33,840 nucleotides of DNA from the NCBI GenBank assembly GCA_019418235.1, contig DYCH01000058.1, positions 1 through 33,840 on the forward strand. Reading direction: 5' to 3'. Shown here piece by piece: positions 8,215 to 17,835 of this stretch. Numbering within the stretch: the first letter of the stretch is position 1; the number at the start of each line of letters is the position of its first letter. The stretch comes from Sutterella sp. GTDB lineage: Bacteria; Pseudomonadota; Gammaproteobacteria; Burkholderiales; Burkholderiaceae_F. The translations under genes were made by a program, and so were the position numbers. Below the pieces are notes generated by a model. The model was not told the DNA's origin, did no database searches, and worked only from the letters and a program-made list of their open reading frames with translations.

Positions 8215-8487
8215 TTAGGGTTTCGGCGGCGTGTAATTGGGCACGTCATCGATGCCGTCACCAAAAAGGTATTTTTGCATTTGGTCGAGCAAGTGCTTGC
8301 GGGCGCTGGCATCGGCCAAATTAAGTTGGTATTCGTTAACCATCATGGTTTGCAAACGAATCCAATCTTCCCAAGCTTCCTTGGAAACGCTTTCATAGAC
8401 CTTCTTGCCCAAAGGACCGGGTAAGGGAGCGTAAGCGAGCCCTTCGGCTTCTTTACCAAGTTTGACGCAGTGAACCATGCGAGTCAT
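8215..8487 (-). CDS. yggX: Probable Fe(2+)-trafficking protein YggX
   Basis: This small cytosolic protein of the YggX family is linked to iron handling and protection of iron-sulfur clusters from oxidative damage. The 90 residues from MTRMVHCVKLGKEAEGL align with E. coli YggX along its whole length: the Cys at residue 7, PGPLGKKVYESVSKEAW, WIRLQTMMVNE and the C-terminal YTPP. The frame extends 12 codons upstream, but the ATG at 8487 has a GGAGAT ribosome site and fits family length, so it is the start. The gene is divergent from hrpA. Confidence 0.95.
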   Translation of the reverse strand: MTRMVHCVKLGKEAEGLAYAPLPGPLGKKVYESVSKEAWEDWIRLQTMMVNEYQLNLADASARKHLLDQMQKYLFGDGIDDVPNYTPPKP

Positions 8488-8588
8488 GATGAATATCTCC
8501 GAATCAACAAAATAATGGCTCAATTGTACGAAACTTCGTTGGGAATGTGTTTTTCTCTTTGTGACTTTGTATAAATAGTTGGTAATCC

Positions 8589-11500
8589 ATGGCTAATACG
8601 TTAAGAGATCAATTGGCGTTTTTGCGAGATGAGCAGATGGCTCAGGCCCGTGCTCGTGCGGAAAAAGAAGAGGCAGAAAAAGCTCGCCGTCGTCAAGAGC
8701 GAGAAGCGGCCGCTCAAAAGTCCAAAGCGCAAGGTAAAAAAGAGAAGAAAAAGCCCGTTGTTTCTCCTACTCAATCCCTCAAAGCCGATTTGCAGTTAGC
8801 GCCTGGGCTTCCCGTTTCTGAGCGTAGGGAAGAAGTCATAGAAGCCATTAAAAATAATCGCGTTGTGATTGTTTGCGGTGAAACGGGGTCGGGGAAAACC
8901 ACCCAGTTGCCGAAAATCTGTTTGTTAGCAGGGCGTGGCAAAAAAGGCATGATTGCTCACACGCAACCGCGCCGTATTGCCGCCTCGTCCATCGCCAAGC
9001 GTTTAGCCGAAGAAACGAAAACGGAATTGGGTGACTTTGTAGGCTACAAGGTTCGCTTTACCGATAAGACGCAATCCACGGCCAAAATTAAATTAATGAC
9101 TGATGGGATTTTGTTGGCAGAAACGCAAAACGATCCGCTATTGAAAGCGTACGATACGATCATCATTGACGAAGCGCACGAACGCAGTATCAATATCGAC
9201 TTTTTGTTGGGGTACTTAAAGGGTTTATTGAAAAAACGCCCCGATTTAAAAGTGATTGTGACCTCCGCCACCATTGATAGTGAACGCTTTGCCGCACACT
9301 TTGCCGATGAAAAAGGGCAACCCGCACCGGTTCTCAACATCTCGGGACGAACGTATCCGGTGGAAGTTCGCTATAACCCCATTGAAGAAGCCGATGAAAC
9401 CGACGATAAGAGCCTCATGCTTGCCATTAACGATGCTTGTGATGAGTTAAGTCGTGAGGGGCAAGGCGATATTTTGGTGTTTTTGCCGGGCGAGCGTGAA
9501 ATACGTGAAGCGGCCGACTTCTTGCGTCGAATGCAGCCGCCCACTACACAGATTTTGATGCTTTTTGCACGCTTATCGGCCGATGAGCAAGAACGCGTAT
9601 TTAGAACGTCGGGTTCACGTCGTATTGTGCTCGCAACGAATGTTGCAGAAACGTCCATTACGGTGCCTGGCATTCACTATGTGGTGGACGCAGGGTTGGC
9701 GCGCGTGAAGCGCTACTCCTATCGCAATAAGGTGGATCAACTTTTAATTGAACCCGTGAGTCAAGCTTCAGCCAATCAACGCTCGGGTCGTTGCGGTCGT
9801 ATTGCCAATGGGGTTTGTATTCGTCTCTATAGCCAAGAAGAGTTTGACCGTCGTCCTGCCTTCACGGATCCTGAAATCATGCGCACTAATTTAGCCTCGG
9901 TCATTTTGCGCATGAAGTCTTTGCATTTGGGTGATATTCGAGACTTTAATTTTGTTCAAGCGCCACCGGCTCGCGCGATCGCGGACGGTGTGTCGCTATT
10001 GAAAGAATTGAATGCGTTGGATGACCATGAACGCTTAACGCGAATTGGTCACGCCTTATCAAAGCTTCCGGTGGATCCCAAAGTGGCTCGAATGCTTTTG
10101 GCCGCTAATGACCATCAAGCGTTAACTGAAGTGCTCATTATTGCGTCTGCTTTATCAGTACAAGATCCGCGTGAGCGACCGATGGAAAGCCAAGAGGCGG
10201 CCGACGCTTCTCACAAAGCGATGGCCGACGATAAGAGTGATTTCTTAACCTTTGTGAAACTATGGCGTTATGTGGAAGCGGCAACCGTCAAGAAAGAAAG
10301 TAATCGCAAGTTAACGGAAGAGTTTAAGCGCAAATTCTTGAGCCCTCGTCGTCTTCGCGAATGGAAGGATGTCTATAAGCAATTAAAAGAAATGACGAGT
10401 GAATTGGGGTGGCGCTTAAATACGGTTGATGCCACGTATGAGCAAATTCACGTCTCACTTTTAACGGGACTCTTGGGCAACATTGGTTATAAGCAACCAG
10501 AAGATAATCCCAAAGCACCGCCCTTTATTGGGGCTCGTTCCATTAAATTTCATATTTGGCCGGGCTCGCCTCGTGTGAAAAAATGCGGTCGTTGGATCAT
10601 GGCCGCAGAACTCGTGGAAACGTCCCGACTTTTTGCGCGCACCGTTGCCGATATTGATCCCAAGTGGATTGAAAAGGTTGGTCGCCATTTAATTAAAAAG
10701 AGCTACACGGAACCGCATTGGGAAAAGAATCAGGCCAGTGTCATGGCGCTTGAACGAGGAACGCTTTATGGGTTGACCATTTATGCGCAACGTCGAACGC
10801 ATTTTGCTGATAAGGATCCGGTGCTGGCCCGTGAACTCTTTATTCGTGAAGCGTTAGTGGCCGGTGATTTTGACTGCCAAGCCAGTTTCTTTAAGCACAA
10901 CCAAAACTTGATTCGAGAAATTCGAAATCTTGAACACAAGTCGCGTCGTTTAGATGTTTTGGTTGATGATGTGTTGATTGAACAGTTCTACGACAAGTTA
11001 ATTCCTGCCGATGTTGTTGATGGCGTGACCTTTGAGCAATGGCGAAAGGCGGCAGAAAAGAGCCAACCCAAACTTTTGTACTTAAGCAAAGACGAGCTCA
11101 TGCGTCATGAAGCCTCTGGCATTACCACGCAATACTTCCCGAAAGTGATGACGATGAAGGGCGTGGAGATGGGGTTAACCTACCACTTTGAACCGGGAAG
11201 TCCCAGAGACGGTGTGACGTTAGCCGTTCCTCTATATGCGCTTAACATGGTCGATGAAGTGGCCGTTGAATGGTTGGTGCCCGGCATGCTTAAAGAGAAG
11301 GTTCCACTTCTCGTTAAAAGTTTGCCGCAAAAATTCCGTCGCCATTGCGTGCCGTTGCCCGAATATGCAAAGAATTTTGCGCTGCGCCATGAAGAAACGT
11401 TCGGAACGATCGGGCTTCGCGAAGCCATCATTGATGATATGCGAGAGCAATTCCAAGTGGCACCCAATGTGGTGGACTTTAAGCTTGAGATGCTTCCTCC

Positions 11501-12521
11501 GCACTTAACGATGAACTTTAAAGTATTGGATGAGTACGGTCGTCAAATTGCAATGGGTCGCAACTTACCGAATTTGCGTAGCGAATTGGGGCAAGAAGCG
11601 CAGAAGTCCTTCCAAGCGGTAGCCGCCAAAGAAGTGGAAGTCTCTTGCGATTGGGACGATGAAATTACTTCATGGAGTTTTGGTGAGTTGCCTGACATCA
11701 TGGAGATTAAGCGCAAGAACCAATCGTTAATCGGTCATCCCGCCTTGGTTGATCACGGTACGTACTGCACATTAGAAGTGTTTGACGATCCCGATCAAGC
11801 CAAAAAGAGTCATGAGCGGGGCTTAATGCGACTCTTTAAGTTGAGTTTGCGAGAGCAAATTCGATTCATTGAAAAGAGTCTTAAAGCCTTGCAAAAGATT
11901 CAAATGCAAGCGGCGATGGTGCCCGCGTTAGCAAAAGCCTTTGATAGTTTTGAAGCGATGCAAGAAGCCATCATTGATGCAACACTTCAACAAACGGCGC
12001 TCCAAGACCCATGGCCCAATGACGAGCGAGCCTTTGAAGCGCGTCGCAATGATGTGAAGGGGAAACTGAACCTTATTGCGCAGGAAATCAGTCGCTTGCT
12101 CACCGAAATCGTGGAGTTGGCAGTTCAAGTGCCACGTAAATTAAAGAGTTGTCCGGACAAACGTGTGGTTGAAGACATTCAATCGCAAATGACGGGACTT
12201 TTCTTTAAAGACTTTTTGCTGACCGTGGGCTATGAGCACTTGGTGCATTACCCGCGTTATCTGAGAGCCATTTTATTGCGATTGGAAAAGTGGCAAGATG
12301 AGCAAACAAAGGACGCTGAAAAGATGCGTGATGTAACGCGTTTTGTGACGCTTTATGAGCGAGAAATCGCTCGACGCAAGGGTGTTTCCGATGAACGGCT
12401 CACTCAATTTAGATGGATGATTGAAGAGTTGCGTGTCTCGTTATTTGCACAAAAATTAAGAACACCGATGCCCGTGAGTGTTAAACGTTTGGATAAGGTG
12501 TGGAACTCAAATCTCTATTAA
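8589..12521 (+). CDS. hrpA: ATP-dependent RNA helicase HrpA (DEAH box)
   Basis: HrpA is a DEAH-box RNA helicase; in E. coli it acts on mRNA and stalled or collided ribosomes. The 1310-residue length matches E. coli (1300). After a charged Lys/Glu/Arg-rich N-terminus (1-60, probably helical) come Walker A GETGSGKT (97-104), DEAH (194-197), SAT (226-228), TNVAETSITVPG (350-361) and QRSGRCGR (397-404). The helicase-associated region and the long C-terminal DUF3418 region follow to the end. No frame breaks are seen. The ATG is preceded only by a weak TTGGTAA ribosome site. Confidence 0.97.
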   Translation: MANTLRDQLAFLRDEQMAQARARAEKEEAEKARRRQEREAAAQKSKAQGKKEKKKPVVSPTQSLKADLQLAPGLPVSERREEVIEAIKNNRVVIVCGETGSGKTTQLPKICLLAGRGKKGMIAHTQPRRIAASSIAKRLAEETKTELGDFVGYKVRFTDKTQSTAKIKLMTDGILLAETQNDPLLKAYDTIIIDEAHERSINIDFLLGYLKGLLKKRPDLKVIVTSATIDSERFAAHFADEKGQPAPVLNISGRTYPVEVRYNPIEEADETDDKSLMLAINDACDELSREGQGDILVFLPGEREIREAADFLRRMQPPTTQILMLFARLSADEQERVFRTSGSRRIVLATNVAETSITVPGIHYVVDAGLARVKRYSYRNKVDQLLIEPVSQASANQRSGRCGRIANGVCIRLYSQEEFDRRPAFTDPEIMRTNLASVILRMKSLHLGDIRDFNFVQAPPARAIADGVSLLKELNALDDHERLTRIGHALSKLPVDPKVARMLLAANDHQALTEVLIIASALSVQDPRERPMESQEAADASHKAMADDKSDFLTFVKLWRYVEAATVKKESNRKLTEEFKRKFLSPRRLREWKDVYKQLKEMTSELGWRLNTVDATYEQIHVSLLTGLLGNIGYKQPEDNPKAPPFIGARSIKFHIWPGSPRVKKCGRWIMAAELVETSRLFARTVADIDPKWIEKVGRHLIKKSYTEPHWEKNQASVMALERGTLYGLTIYAQRRTHFADKDPVLARELFIREALVAGDFDCQASFFKHNQNLIREIRNLEHKSRRLDVLVDDVLIEQFYDKLIPADVVDGVTFEQWRKAAEKSQPKLLYLSKDELMRHEASGITTQYFPKVMTMKGVEMGLTYHFEPGSPRDGVTLAVPLYALNMVDEVAVEWLVPGMLKEKVPLLVKSLPQKFRRHCVPLPEYAKNFALRHEETFGTIGLREAIIDDMREQFQVAPNVVDFKLEMLPPHLTMNFKVLDEYGRQIAMGRNLPNLRSELGQEAQKSFQAVAAKEVEVSCDWDDEITSWSFGELPDIMEIKRKNQSLIGHPALVDHGTYCTLEVFDDPDQAKKSHERGLMRLFKLSLREQIRFIEKSLKALQKIQMQAAMVPALAKAFDSFEAMQEAIIDATLQQTALQDPWPNDERAFEARRNDVKGKLNLIAQEISRLLTEIVELAVQVPRKLKSCPDKRVVEDIQSQMTGLFFKDFLLTVGYEHLVHYPRYLRAILLRLEKWQDEQTKDAEKMRDVTRFVTLYEREIARRKGVSDERLTQFRWMIEELRVSLFAQKLRTPMPVSVKRLDKVWNSNLY

Positions 12522-12574
12522 AATGCGAGATTAAAGTAAAACGAAAAGTATTCTCCTCAGAAGGTTAATTTTTT

Positions 12575-14587
12575 ATGACTGATATGCCAATTCGTCCCGC
12601 TTTTTGGAACGTTCCGTTATGGGCTGAAATCGGTGTTTACGTTTTCGGTCTCTCGGCACTTTTCATCTGTCTTTGGGGTGTCTATAAGTCGGTGAAACTT
12701 TGGAAGGCCGGTCAACCCGATGATCTCCCTATCGATCATAAACGTCGTTGGGGCGGTCTTTGGCGTGATGCGTTTATGCATCGTCGATTGTTGAAAACGC
12801 CTTCAGGTGTGATTCACTTTTTCATCTTCTGGGGTTTTGTCTTTTTATTCTTTGGTACTGCAACGGCCACGCTTGACTGGGACGTCGGTCACTATGTCTT
12901 TGGTGAACAGTTCTTAAAAGGTTGGGTGTACCTCGCCTATAAGCTCATTTTGGATATTGCCGGTGTTGTCGCCATTTTGGGGATTTTGGCCGCAACCATT
13001 CGTCGCTTTGTGATTCAAAAAGCAACGCTTGAGCGCAGTTGGCGCTTTGCAGGCATTTTATTTTCCTTATTTGTCATTATTGTCACGGGTTACGTGGTTG
13101 AAGGCTTACGTTTGGCTGTTCAACAACCCGCTTGGGCAAGTTTTTCTCCGGTAGGTAACCTTTTTGCGCAAGGTTTGACGCAACTCTTTACGCAAGAACA
13201 ACTGCAAGGCGCTCATTTGATTGCGTGGTTATTGCACGGTGGTATGGCCTTGATCTTTGTGGCTTTGATTCCCTTTACCTACTTCTCACATATGTACAAA
13301 GCCTCAACCAATATCTATTGGCGAAAGCTTGCTCCCAAGGGTGAATTAAAGAAGATAGAAAACATTGAAGAGCAAGAAACGTTCGGTATTTCTCAATTTA
13401 ACCAATTCACGTGGAAGCAACGCTTGGATTTTGATGCGTGTACGGAATGCGGTCGTTGCTCGGAAGTGTGCCCCGCATTGAAGGCGGGGAGTGTATTGGA
13501 TCCGAAGAAGGTGGTGCTGAAATTAAAGAATCAATTGCACCATCCGGATGAAGAAAAAGCCTTGGTGGGCGACATTATTACGAAGGATGAACTTTGGAGC
13601 TGCACGACTTGTGGTGCGTGCTTACAAGAGTGTCCGGCACGTTTGGATTTGCCCTCTGCCATTGTCGATATGCGTCGTCATTTGGCCCTTGAACAAGGTG
13701 ACTTCCCGGCAGGCCTTCAAGTGGCGCTTGAAAACACGCAAAGCGTGGGTAATCCTTGGGGGATGGATCCGGCTGATCGTTTGGCTTGGGGTAAAGACTT
13801 GGATCTTCCGATTGCCAAACCTGGCGTTAAAGTCGATGTGCTTTATTGGGTAGGCTGCTCGGCCTCTTATGACCGTCGTGCTCAAAAGATTGCTCGTGCA
13901 ATGGTGAAGATTTTGCGTGCCGCGAACGTTAACTTTGCGATCATGCAAGAAGAACGTTGCCATGGTGACTTTGCTCGTCGAGTCGGGGAAGAATACACGT
14001 TCCAATTGGCGGTTCAAGAAAATATTGAAAACCTTCGTCAATACAGCTTCAAACGCATTGTGGCGCATTGCCCGCACTGCTTTAACACGTTAAAGAATGA
14101 ATATCCTCAATTCGACGGCGGTCAGTTTGAAGTGATGAGTCACACGCATTTGATTTATGAGTTGATGTCGGCCGGTCGCATTAAGCCTAAATTGAACCAC
14201 CCTGAAAAGTTGGTGATTCATGATCCTTGCTACATGGCTCGCTACAACAATAGCGTGGGCACGCCTCGTAAGATTTTGGATGAGATCGCCGGTGTCTCTC
14301 GCGTTGAAAACCTTCGTCGTGGTAAACAAGCCATGTGCTGTGGTGCCGGTGGCGGTCAAATGTGGATGGAAGGTCAAAACCGCATTAACGTCATTCGCTT
14401 AAAGCAATTGCGTGAGTCGGCGCCTACGGTTGCGGTGAGCTGTCCCCATTGCTTGACGATGTTCGAGACGGCCATGAGTGGTGATAAGGTACTCGAAGGT
14501 ATGGAAATCATTGAGTTGGCTGAAATCGTGGCTCGTGGTCTTGATGACAATATTGCGGAAAACGATAAAGCGAAAAGTGAAAAATAA
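12575..14587 (+). CDS. Membrane-anchored iron-sulfur oxidoreductase (NarI-like membrane domain fused to HdrD/GlpC-like domain)
   Basis: The 670-residue protein has about five membrane helices in the first 240 residues, with His residues in or next to them (81, 106, 214, 221, 239) that could bind haem b. Two [4Fe-4S] ferredoxin motifs follow: Cys 289/292/295/299 and 343/346/349/353. Then come two CCG-type half-domains: Cys 428, 462, 499, 502 and Cys 552, 588-589, 623, 626. The second holds the full CCG and CxxC, while the first has RCHG in place of CCG. The family (once DUF224) includes candidates for electron-transfer-flavoprotein:(mena)quinone oxidoreductases, so a role in passing electrons from a soluble donor to quinone is a reasonable inference. 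No ETF genes are adjacent, and the electron donor is unknown. Confidence 0.87.
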   Translation: MTDMPIRPAFWNVPLWAEIGVYVFGLSALFICLWGVYKSVKLWKAGQPDDLPIDHKRRWGGLWRDAFMHRRLLKTPSGVIHFFIFWGFVFLFFGTATATLDWDVGHYVFGEQFLKGWVYLAYKLILDIAGVVAILGILAATIRRFVIQKATLERSWRFAGILFSLFVIIVTGYVVEGLRLAVQQPAWASFSPVGNLFAQGLTQLFTQEQLQGAHLIAWLLHGGMALIFVALIPFTYFSHMYKASTNIYWRKLAPKGELKKIENIEEQETFGISQFNQFTWKQRLDFDACTECGRCSEVCPALKAGSVLDPKKVVLKLKNQLHHPDEEKALVGDIITKDELWSCTTCGACLQECPARLDLPSAIVDMRRHLALEQGDFPAGLQVALENTQSVGNPWGMDPADRLAWGKDLDLPIAKPGVKVDVLYWVGCSASYDRRAQKIARAMVKILRAANVNFAIMQEERCHGDFARRVGEEYTFQLAVQENIENLRQYSFKRIVAHCPHCFNTLKNEYPQFDGGQFEVMSHTHLIYELMSAGRIKPKLNHPEKLVIHDPCYMARYNNSVGTPRKILDEIAGVSRVENLRRGKQAMCCGAGGGQMWMEGQNRINVIRLKQLRESAPTVAVSCPHCLTMFETAMSGDKVLEGMEIIELAEIVARGLDDNIAENDKAKSEK

Positions 14588-14656
14588 GACCTCTGAAGCT
14601 TTAAAATACAACTATTAGACAATAAAAACGAATGAGTAGAACTGGGAGCAAAGATT

Positions 14657-15553
14657 ATGCTCAAGAATAAATACAACAAAGGTTTTACGTTGATCGAAAT
14701 CGTGGCGATTTTGATCTTGATTGGGATTTTGATGGCAGTGGCCGCCAGCAAGTATTTTGATATGCGAGACGAGGCACAAAAGCGTGCAGCTTTGGCAACG
14801 GTGGCTGAAGCACAGTCTCGTATTAATAGTGTGTTTGCTGAGAAAATTTTGAGTGGAGAAACTTGTACTGATGCTCGTGATCATGCATCAAAGCTTGAAA
14901 ATATTGCTGATGGCAATAGTGCCCCTTATGTTTTTGGTGACTATTATCTGGAGAAAGCTGGGACTGAAGTTGGAGACAGTGATGTTTTTAAGGTTAATGT
15001 CGGTTTGGTTTCTGAAACACCTGAAAGAACAATCACTACTGCTACTTTGTATCTCCCTGAGTGCGGTTCCAAAAATAATCCACCCAGTCCCGTAGATCCC
15101 ATTTGGTATTGGGATGAAGAAAAACTTAGAAATGAATTTGGAGTGTTGGAGTTTTCTCCGGAGGGTAAGTTTTTTAACGATCTAGCATCTTTGGTGCAGG
15201 TGATAAGAGAGACTGCCAATACTTCGGGCACAATTTTTAAAGTTACTGAACCAATAAAACTCGGGATATTTACACTTCTTGAGTCAGGATACTATGTTTC
15301 CACTGATTTTATGGAAATCGCAGGAAAACCAATTGTTAGCTTGAATGCCGATACGGATAATTGGGTTAGATATGATTCTGATGAGAAAGAATGGGTTAAA
15401 TATAATTCATCTACGCAACAATGGGTAAAGTCTTCTCCTGAATCGGGAAATTATTATTTAGACACTGAGGAGAATGCTGTTTATATCTATAAAGGTTATG
15501 GGAATGCAAATAACCCCAATAATTGGCTGAAATTTAATGATATGACCCCTTAA
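14657..15553 (+). CDS. Type IV pilin-like / pseudopilin protein with W-V-x-Y repeats
   Basis: The 298-residue protein starts with a class III prepilin leader: MLKNKYNKG, cut after Gly9, then FTLIEI with Glu at +5 and a hydrophobic helix to about residue 30. After an amphipathic helix, the globular part has only two Cys (70 and 136), which could form a disulfide, and a Pro-rich turn near 140-147. Residues 236-260 hold a 10-residue repeat, with W at 236, 246 and 256 followed by V. I do not recognise the C-terminal domain. No pilin-assembly genes are nearby. Base composition and codon use (AT-rich, many AAA/ATA/GAT) differ from the flanking genes, suggesting transfer or fast evolution. The ribosome site is GGGAGC at 14644-14649. 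Confidence 0.8.
   Translation: MLKNKYNKGFTLIEIVAILILIGILMAVAASKYFDMRDEAQKRAALATVAEAQSRINSVFAEKILSGETCTDARDHASKLENIADGNSAPYVFGDYYLEKAGTEVGDSDVFKVNVGLVSETPERTITTATLYLPECGSKNNPPSPVDPIWYWDEEKLRNEFGVLEFSPEGKFFNDLASLVQVIRETANTSGTIFKVTEPIKLGIFTLLESGYYVSTDFMEIAGKPIVSLNADTDNWVRYDSDEKEWVKYNSSTQQWVKSSPESGNYYLDTEENAVYIYKGYGNANNPNNWLKFNDMTP
15362..15436 (+). repeat. 30-bp tandem coding repeat in the pilin-like gene
   Basis: Three units start at 15362, 15392 and 15422, each beginning TGGGT and coding W-V-(R/K)-(Y/S). The first two share the most bases. The third is diverged after the first nine bases. Confidence 0.65.
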
Positions 15554-15575
15554 CAAGAAGCCAACCAAGAACGAA

Positions 15576-15609
15576 AAGAGGTTTCAGAACAAAAATCCTG
15601 AAACCTCTT
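15576..15609. terminator. Hairpin terminator between the convergent pilin-like gene and rlmL-like gene
   Basis: A perfect 12-bp stem (15576-15587 with 15598-15609) has a 10-nt loop. A-rich bases on the left give a T run for the minus strand (TTTTCG), while the plus-strand tail is poor in T, so it fits the minus-strand gene better. Confidence 0.75.
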
Positions 15610-15631
15610 CTCATCTTTAAACTCTTAAAAA

Positions 15632-16813
15632 TTAAGCGTCCGCTACATCCTTCCGACGGAAACTTCCCTTCACCATCTCAAACTTAAAGAAACGGCATTC
15701 CAACGGTCCGTTAAAAATCACAATCTTACGAGATTCCGACAAACGCATTTGTTGGGGCAACTTACGATCGCTCGTTAACATCCAAGCCGTCCAACCGGAA
15801 AAATTACGTTTTAAGTTGTCAGCCACATTTTTCATCATACTGCCGACACTTGCGCTCTTAGGATTGGATTGTTCACCATAGGGTGGATTGGAGATAATCG
15901 TGCCTTCTTCAGCAATGGGCGTTGCTTCACGAGCGTCACAACGCGTAAACGTCAAACGACCGTCTTCAAGCAATTTATCTAAGCCAGCGCGTTGAGCATT
16001 ACTCACTGCTTTACCCACCACAATGGAAGAGATGTCGCTTGCGGCAATCTTCACAGAAGCGTGCATATTAATTTCAGCGCGAGCATCTTCCTTCATTTCT
16101 TCCCAAAGATCCATGTCGAAAATTTGGAGATTTTCAAAGGCAAAGGAGCGATTTAAACCGGGTGCCATATGGCAAGCGATTTGCGCAGCTTCAATGGCGA
16201 TGGTGCCAGAGCCACAGAAAATGTCCATCAAGGGAGATTGTTGATCCCATTGAGAAAGCGCTAAGAGGCCAGCGGCCAAATTTTCTTTCAAAGGAGCTTC
16301 GCCCTTTTCAATACGCCAACCGCGCTTAAAGAGCGGTTCACCGGACAAGTTCAGATAAAACGTGCAATAGCGATCTGTGATAAACGCATGAATACGCACA
16401 TCAGGGTTCGTCTTTTCAATGCTCGGACGCATACCACAGCCTTCGCGGAAGCGGTCACAAATACCGTCTTTGATGCGAAGCGTGGTGAAGTCAAGGCTTT
16501 CCAACGGGGAATTTTTGGCCGTCACATCCACACGGATTTTGGCATCGGCTTCAAAGAACTTTTCCCACGGCAACAAGTGAGCCATGTCATAAATGTCATG
16601 ACTATCGTAGTATTGGCGAGAGGCAATCTTCATCAAAATGCGGCTTGCAAAGCGGCTGTGCAAACACACCGACATCGCTAAAGCCAAGGGGCCTTCAAAT
16701 AAAACGCCACCCGGGTTTTCTTTGGTGTTTTGAGCGCCTAAACCTTGAAGTTCTTGAGCCAAAATCGGCTCAAGCGTTCGAGGACAGACAGCAAAAAAGT
16801 GATAATTAGCCAT
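15632..16813 (-). CDS. rlmL: THUMP-domain 23S rRNA guanine-N2 methyltransferase (RlmL/YcbY N-terminal type)
   Basis: The 393-residue protein is a class I SAM-dependent RNA methyltransferase. It has an N-terminal ferredoxin-like/THUMP region (about 1-160), the signature SGEPLFKRGWR, SAM motif I DIFCGSGT (197-204) and the catalytic NPPYGE (309-314). It corresponds to the N-terminal half of E. coli RlmL, which makes m2G2445 in 23S rRNA, without the RlmK half. The exact target base is inferred. The ATG has an upstream AGGAAGAAA, and the gene lies 20 bp downstream of holA, probably in the same transcript. Confidence 0.9.
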   Translation of the reverse strand: MANYHFFAVCPRTLEPILAQELQGLGAQNTKENPGGVLFEGPLALAMSVCLHSRFASRILMKIASRQYYDSHDIYDMAHLLPWEKFFEADAKIRVDVTAKNSPLESLDFTTLRIKDGICDRFREGCGMRPSIEKTNPDVRIHAFITDRYCTFYLNLSGEPLFKRGWRIEKGEAPLKENLAAGLLALSQWDQQSPLMDIFCGSGTIAIEAAQIACHMAPGLNRSFAFENLQIFDMDLWEEMKEDARAEINMHASVKIAASDISSIVVGKAVSNAQRAGLDKLLEDGRLTFTRCDAREATPIAEEGTIISNPPYGEQSNPKSASVGSMMKNVADNLKRNFSGWTAWMLTSDRKLPQQMRLSESRKIVIFNGPLECRFFKFEMVKGSFRRKDVADA

Positions 16814-16833
16814 TTAAATTTTTCTTCCTAGTA

Positions 16834-17835
16834 CTAGCTGTGGGCAAGGAAAATGCAAAGGCTTTTCAACTCAGACCACACATCATTTCGTGTTTTGACA
16901 GTCAGACCTTTAGCAAGGCGGTCAATGTCAGCGCATCGACCAAGGCAGCTTGCCAAGGCATTTAAATTCATGCGACGGTTAACGCGTTGCAAGTGTTGCT
17001 TCATTGCGGGCGCACAGAAAACGTTAGCACCCTCTTTAACGGCAATCGCATCTCGAATAAAAGTCGAGATGCGCATGATGATTAAGGGAAGCGCTTCACC
17101 CTCGGCTTGCATACCGGCGACCGTGCGACTCACACGTGCCACGTCGCCCAAAGCCATCGCTTCAATTAAATCTTCAAGACTGTAGCGAGAAACATTCATG
17201 ACACAGTCTTCGACGTCTTTAAGCGACAATTCGCCTTCGGGGTGCAAAAGCGAGAGTTTCATCAACTCTTGCTTAGCGGCCATTAAGTTGCCTTCGGTTT
17301 GCTCGGCAAAAAAGCGAAGGGCATCGGCTTGCATTGTTTGGTTTTGACGACGCAAACGCTCTTCAATCCAGTGCGAGTATTGAGCGCGGGTAATGGGTTG
17401 GCAATTAATCACTTGACCGACGCTCGCCAACTCTTTAAACCAAGAGGCTTTTTGCGTTTTGTAGTCCACCTGCGTGAGATGAACGATCGTGACCGTTGTA
17501 TCAACGGTGGGAGCCGCTTCAACAAATTGCGAAAGGATCTTAGCGCCCTTGGTGCCGGGACCTGAGGATAAAAAGCGCAAAATGATGACTTTTTTGTCAT
17601 CAAAAAGCGAGACGCTTAAAAGCGCATCCAACAATTCTGACCAGTCAGAAGTTGCTGACAAGGCAAGCGTTTGACGATCGGTGTAGCCTAAGTCTTTAGC
17701 CGTTTGACGCAAAGCGTCCATCGCTTCCATCGCCAGAAGCGGTTCTTCGTCAACGATCACCCAAACGGGGGCAAGAAACCCCTTTTCTTTGGCTTGGGCG
17801 AGTTGGTGCGCTAATTGGTCGCTTTTAATAGGCAT
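16834..17835 (-). CDS. holA: DNA polymerase III delta subunit
   Basis: Delta opens the beta clamp as part of the clamp loader. The 333 residues match the family length (E. coli 343). The N-terminal clamp-binding region includes LLDALLSVSLFDDKKVIIL, and the middle has the typical FAEQTEGNLMAAKQELMKLSLL and SRYSLEDLIEAMALGD segments, followed by the collar domain. As in other proteobacterial delta subunits, no Walker ATP site is present. The start overlaps the lptE stop by 11 nt, which indicates coupling; this lptE-holA order is common in proteobacteria and supports both calls. Confidence 0.95.
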   Translation of the reverse strand: MPIKSDQLAHQLAQAKEKGFLAPVWVIVDEEPLLAMEAMDALRQTAKDLGYTDRQTLALSATSDWSELLDALLSVSLFDDKKVIILRFLSSGPGTKGAKILSQFVEAAPTVDTTVTIVHLTQVDYKTQKASWFKELASVGQVINCQPITRAQYSHWIEERLRRQNQTMQADALRFFAEQTEGNLMAAKQELMKLSLLHPEGELSLKDVEDCVMNVSRYSLEDLIEAMALGDVARVSRTVAGMQAEGEALPLIIMRISTFIRDAIAVKEGANVFCAPAMKQHLQRVNRRMNLNALASCLGRCADIDRLAKGLTVKTRNDVWSELKSLCIFLAHS

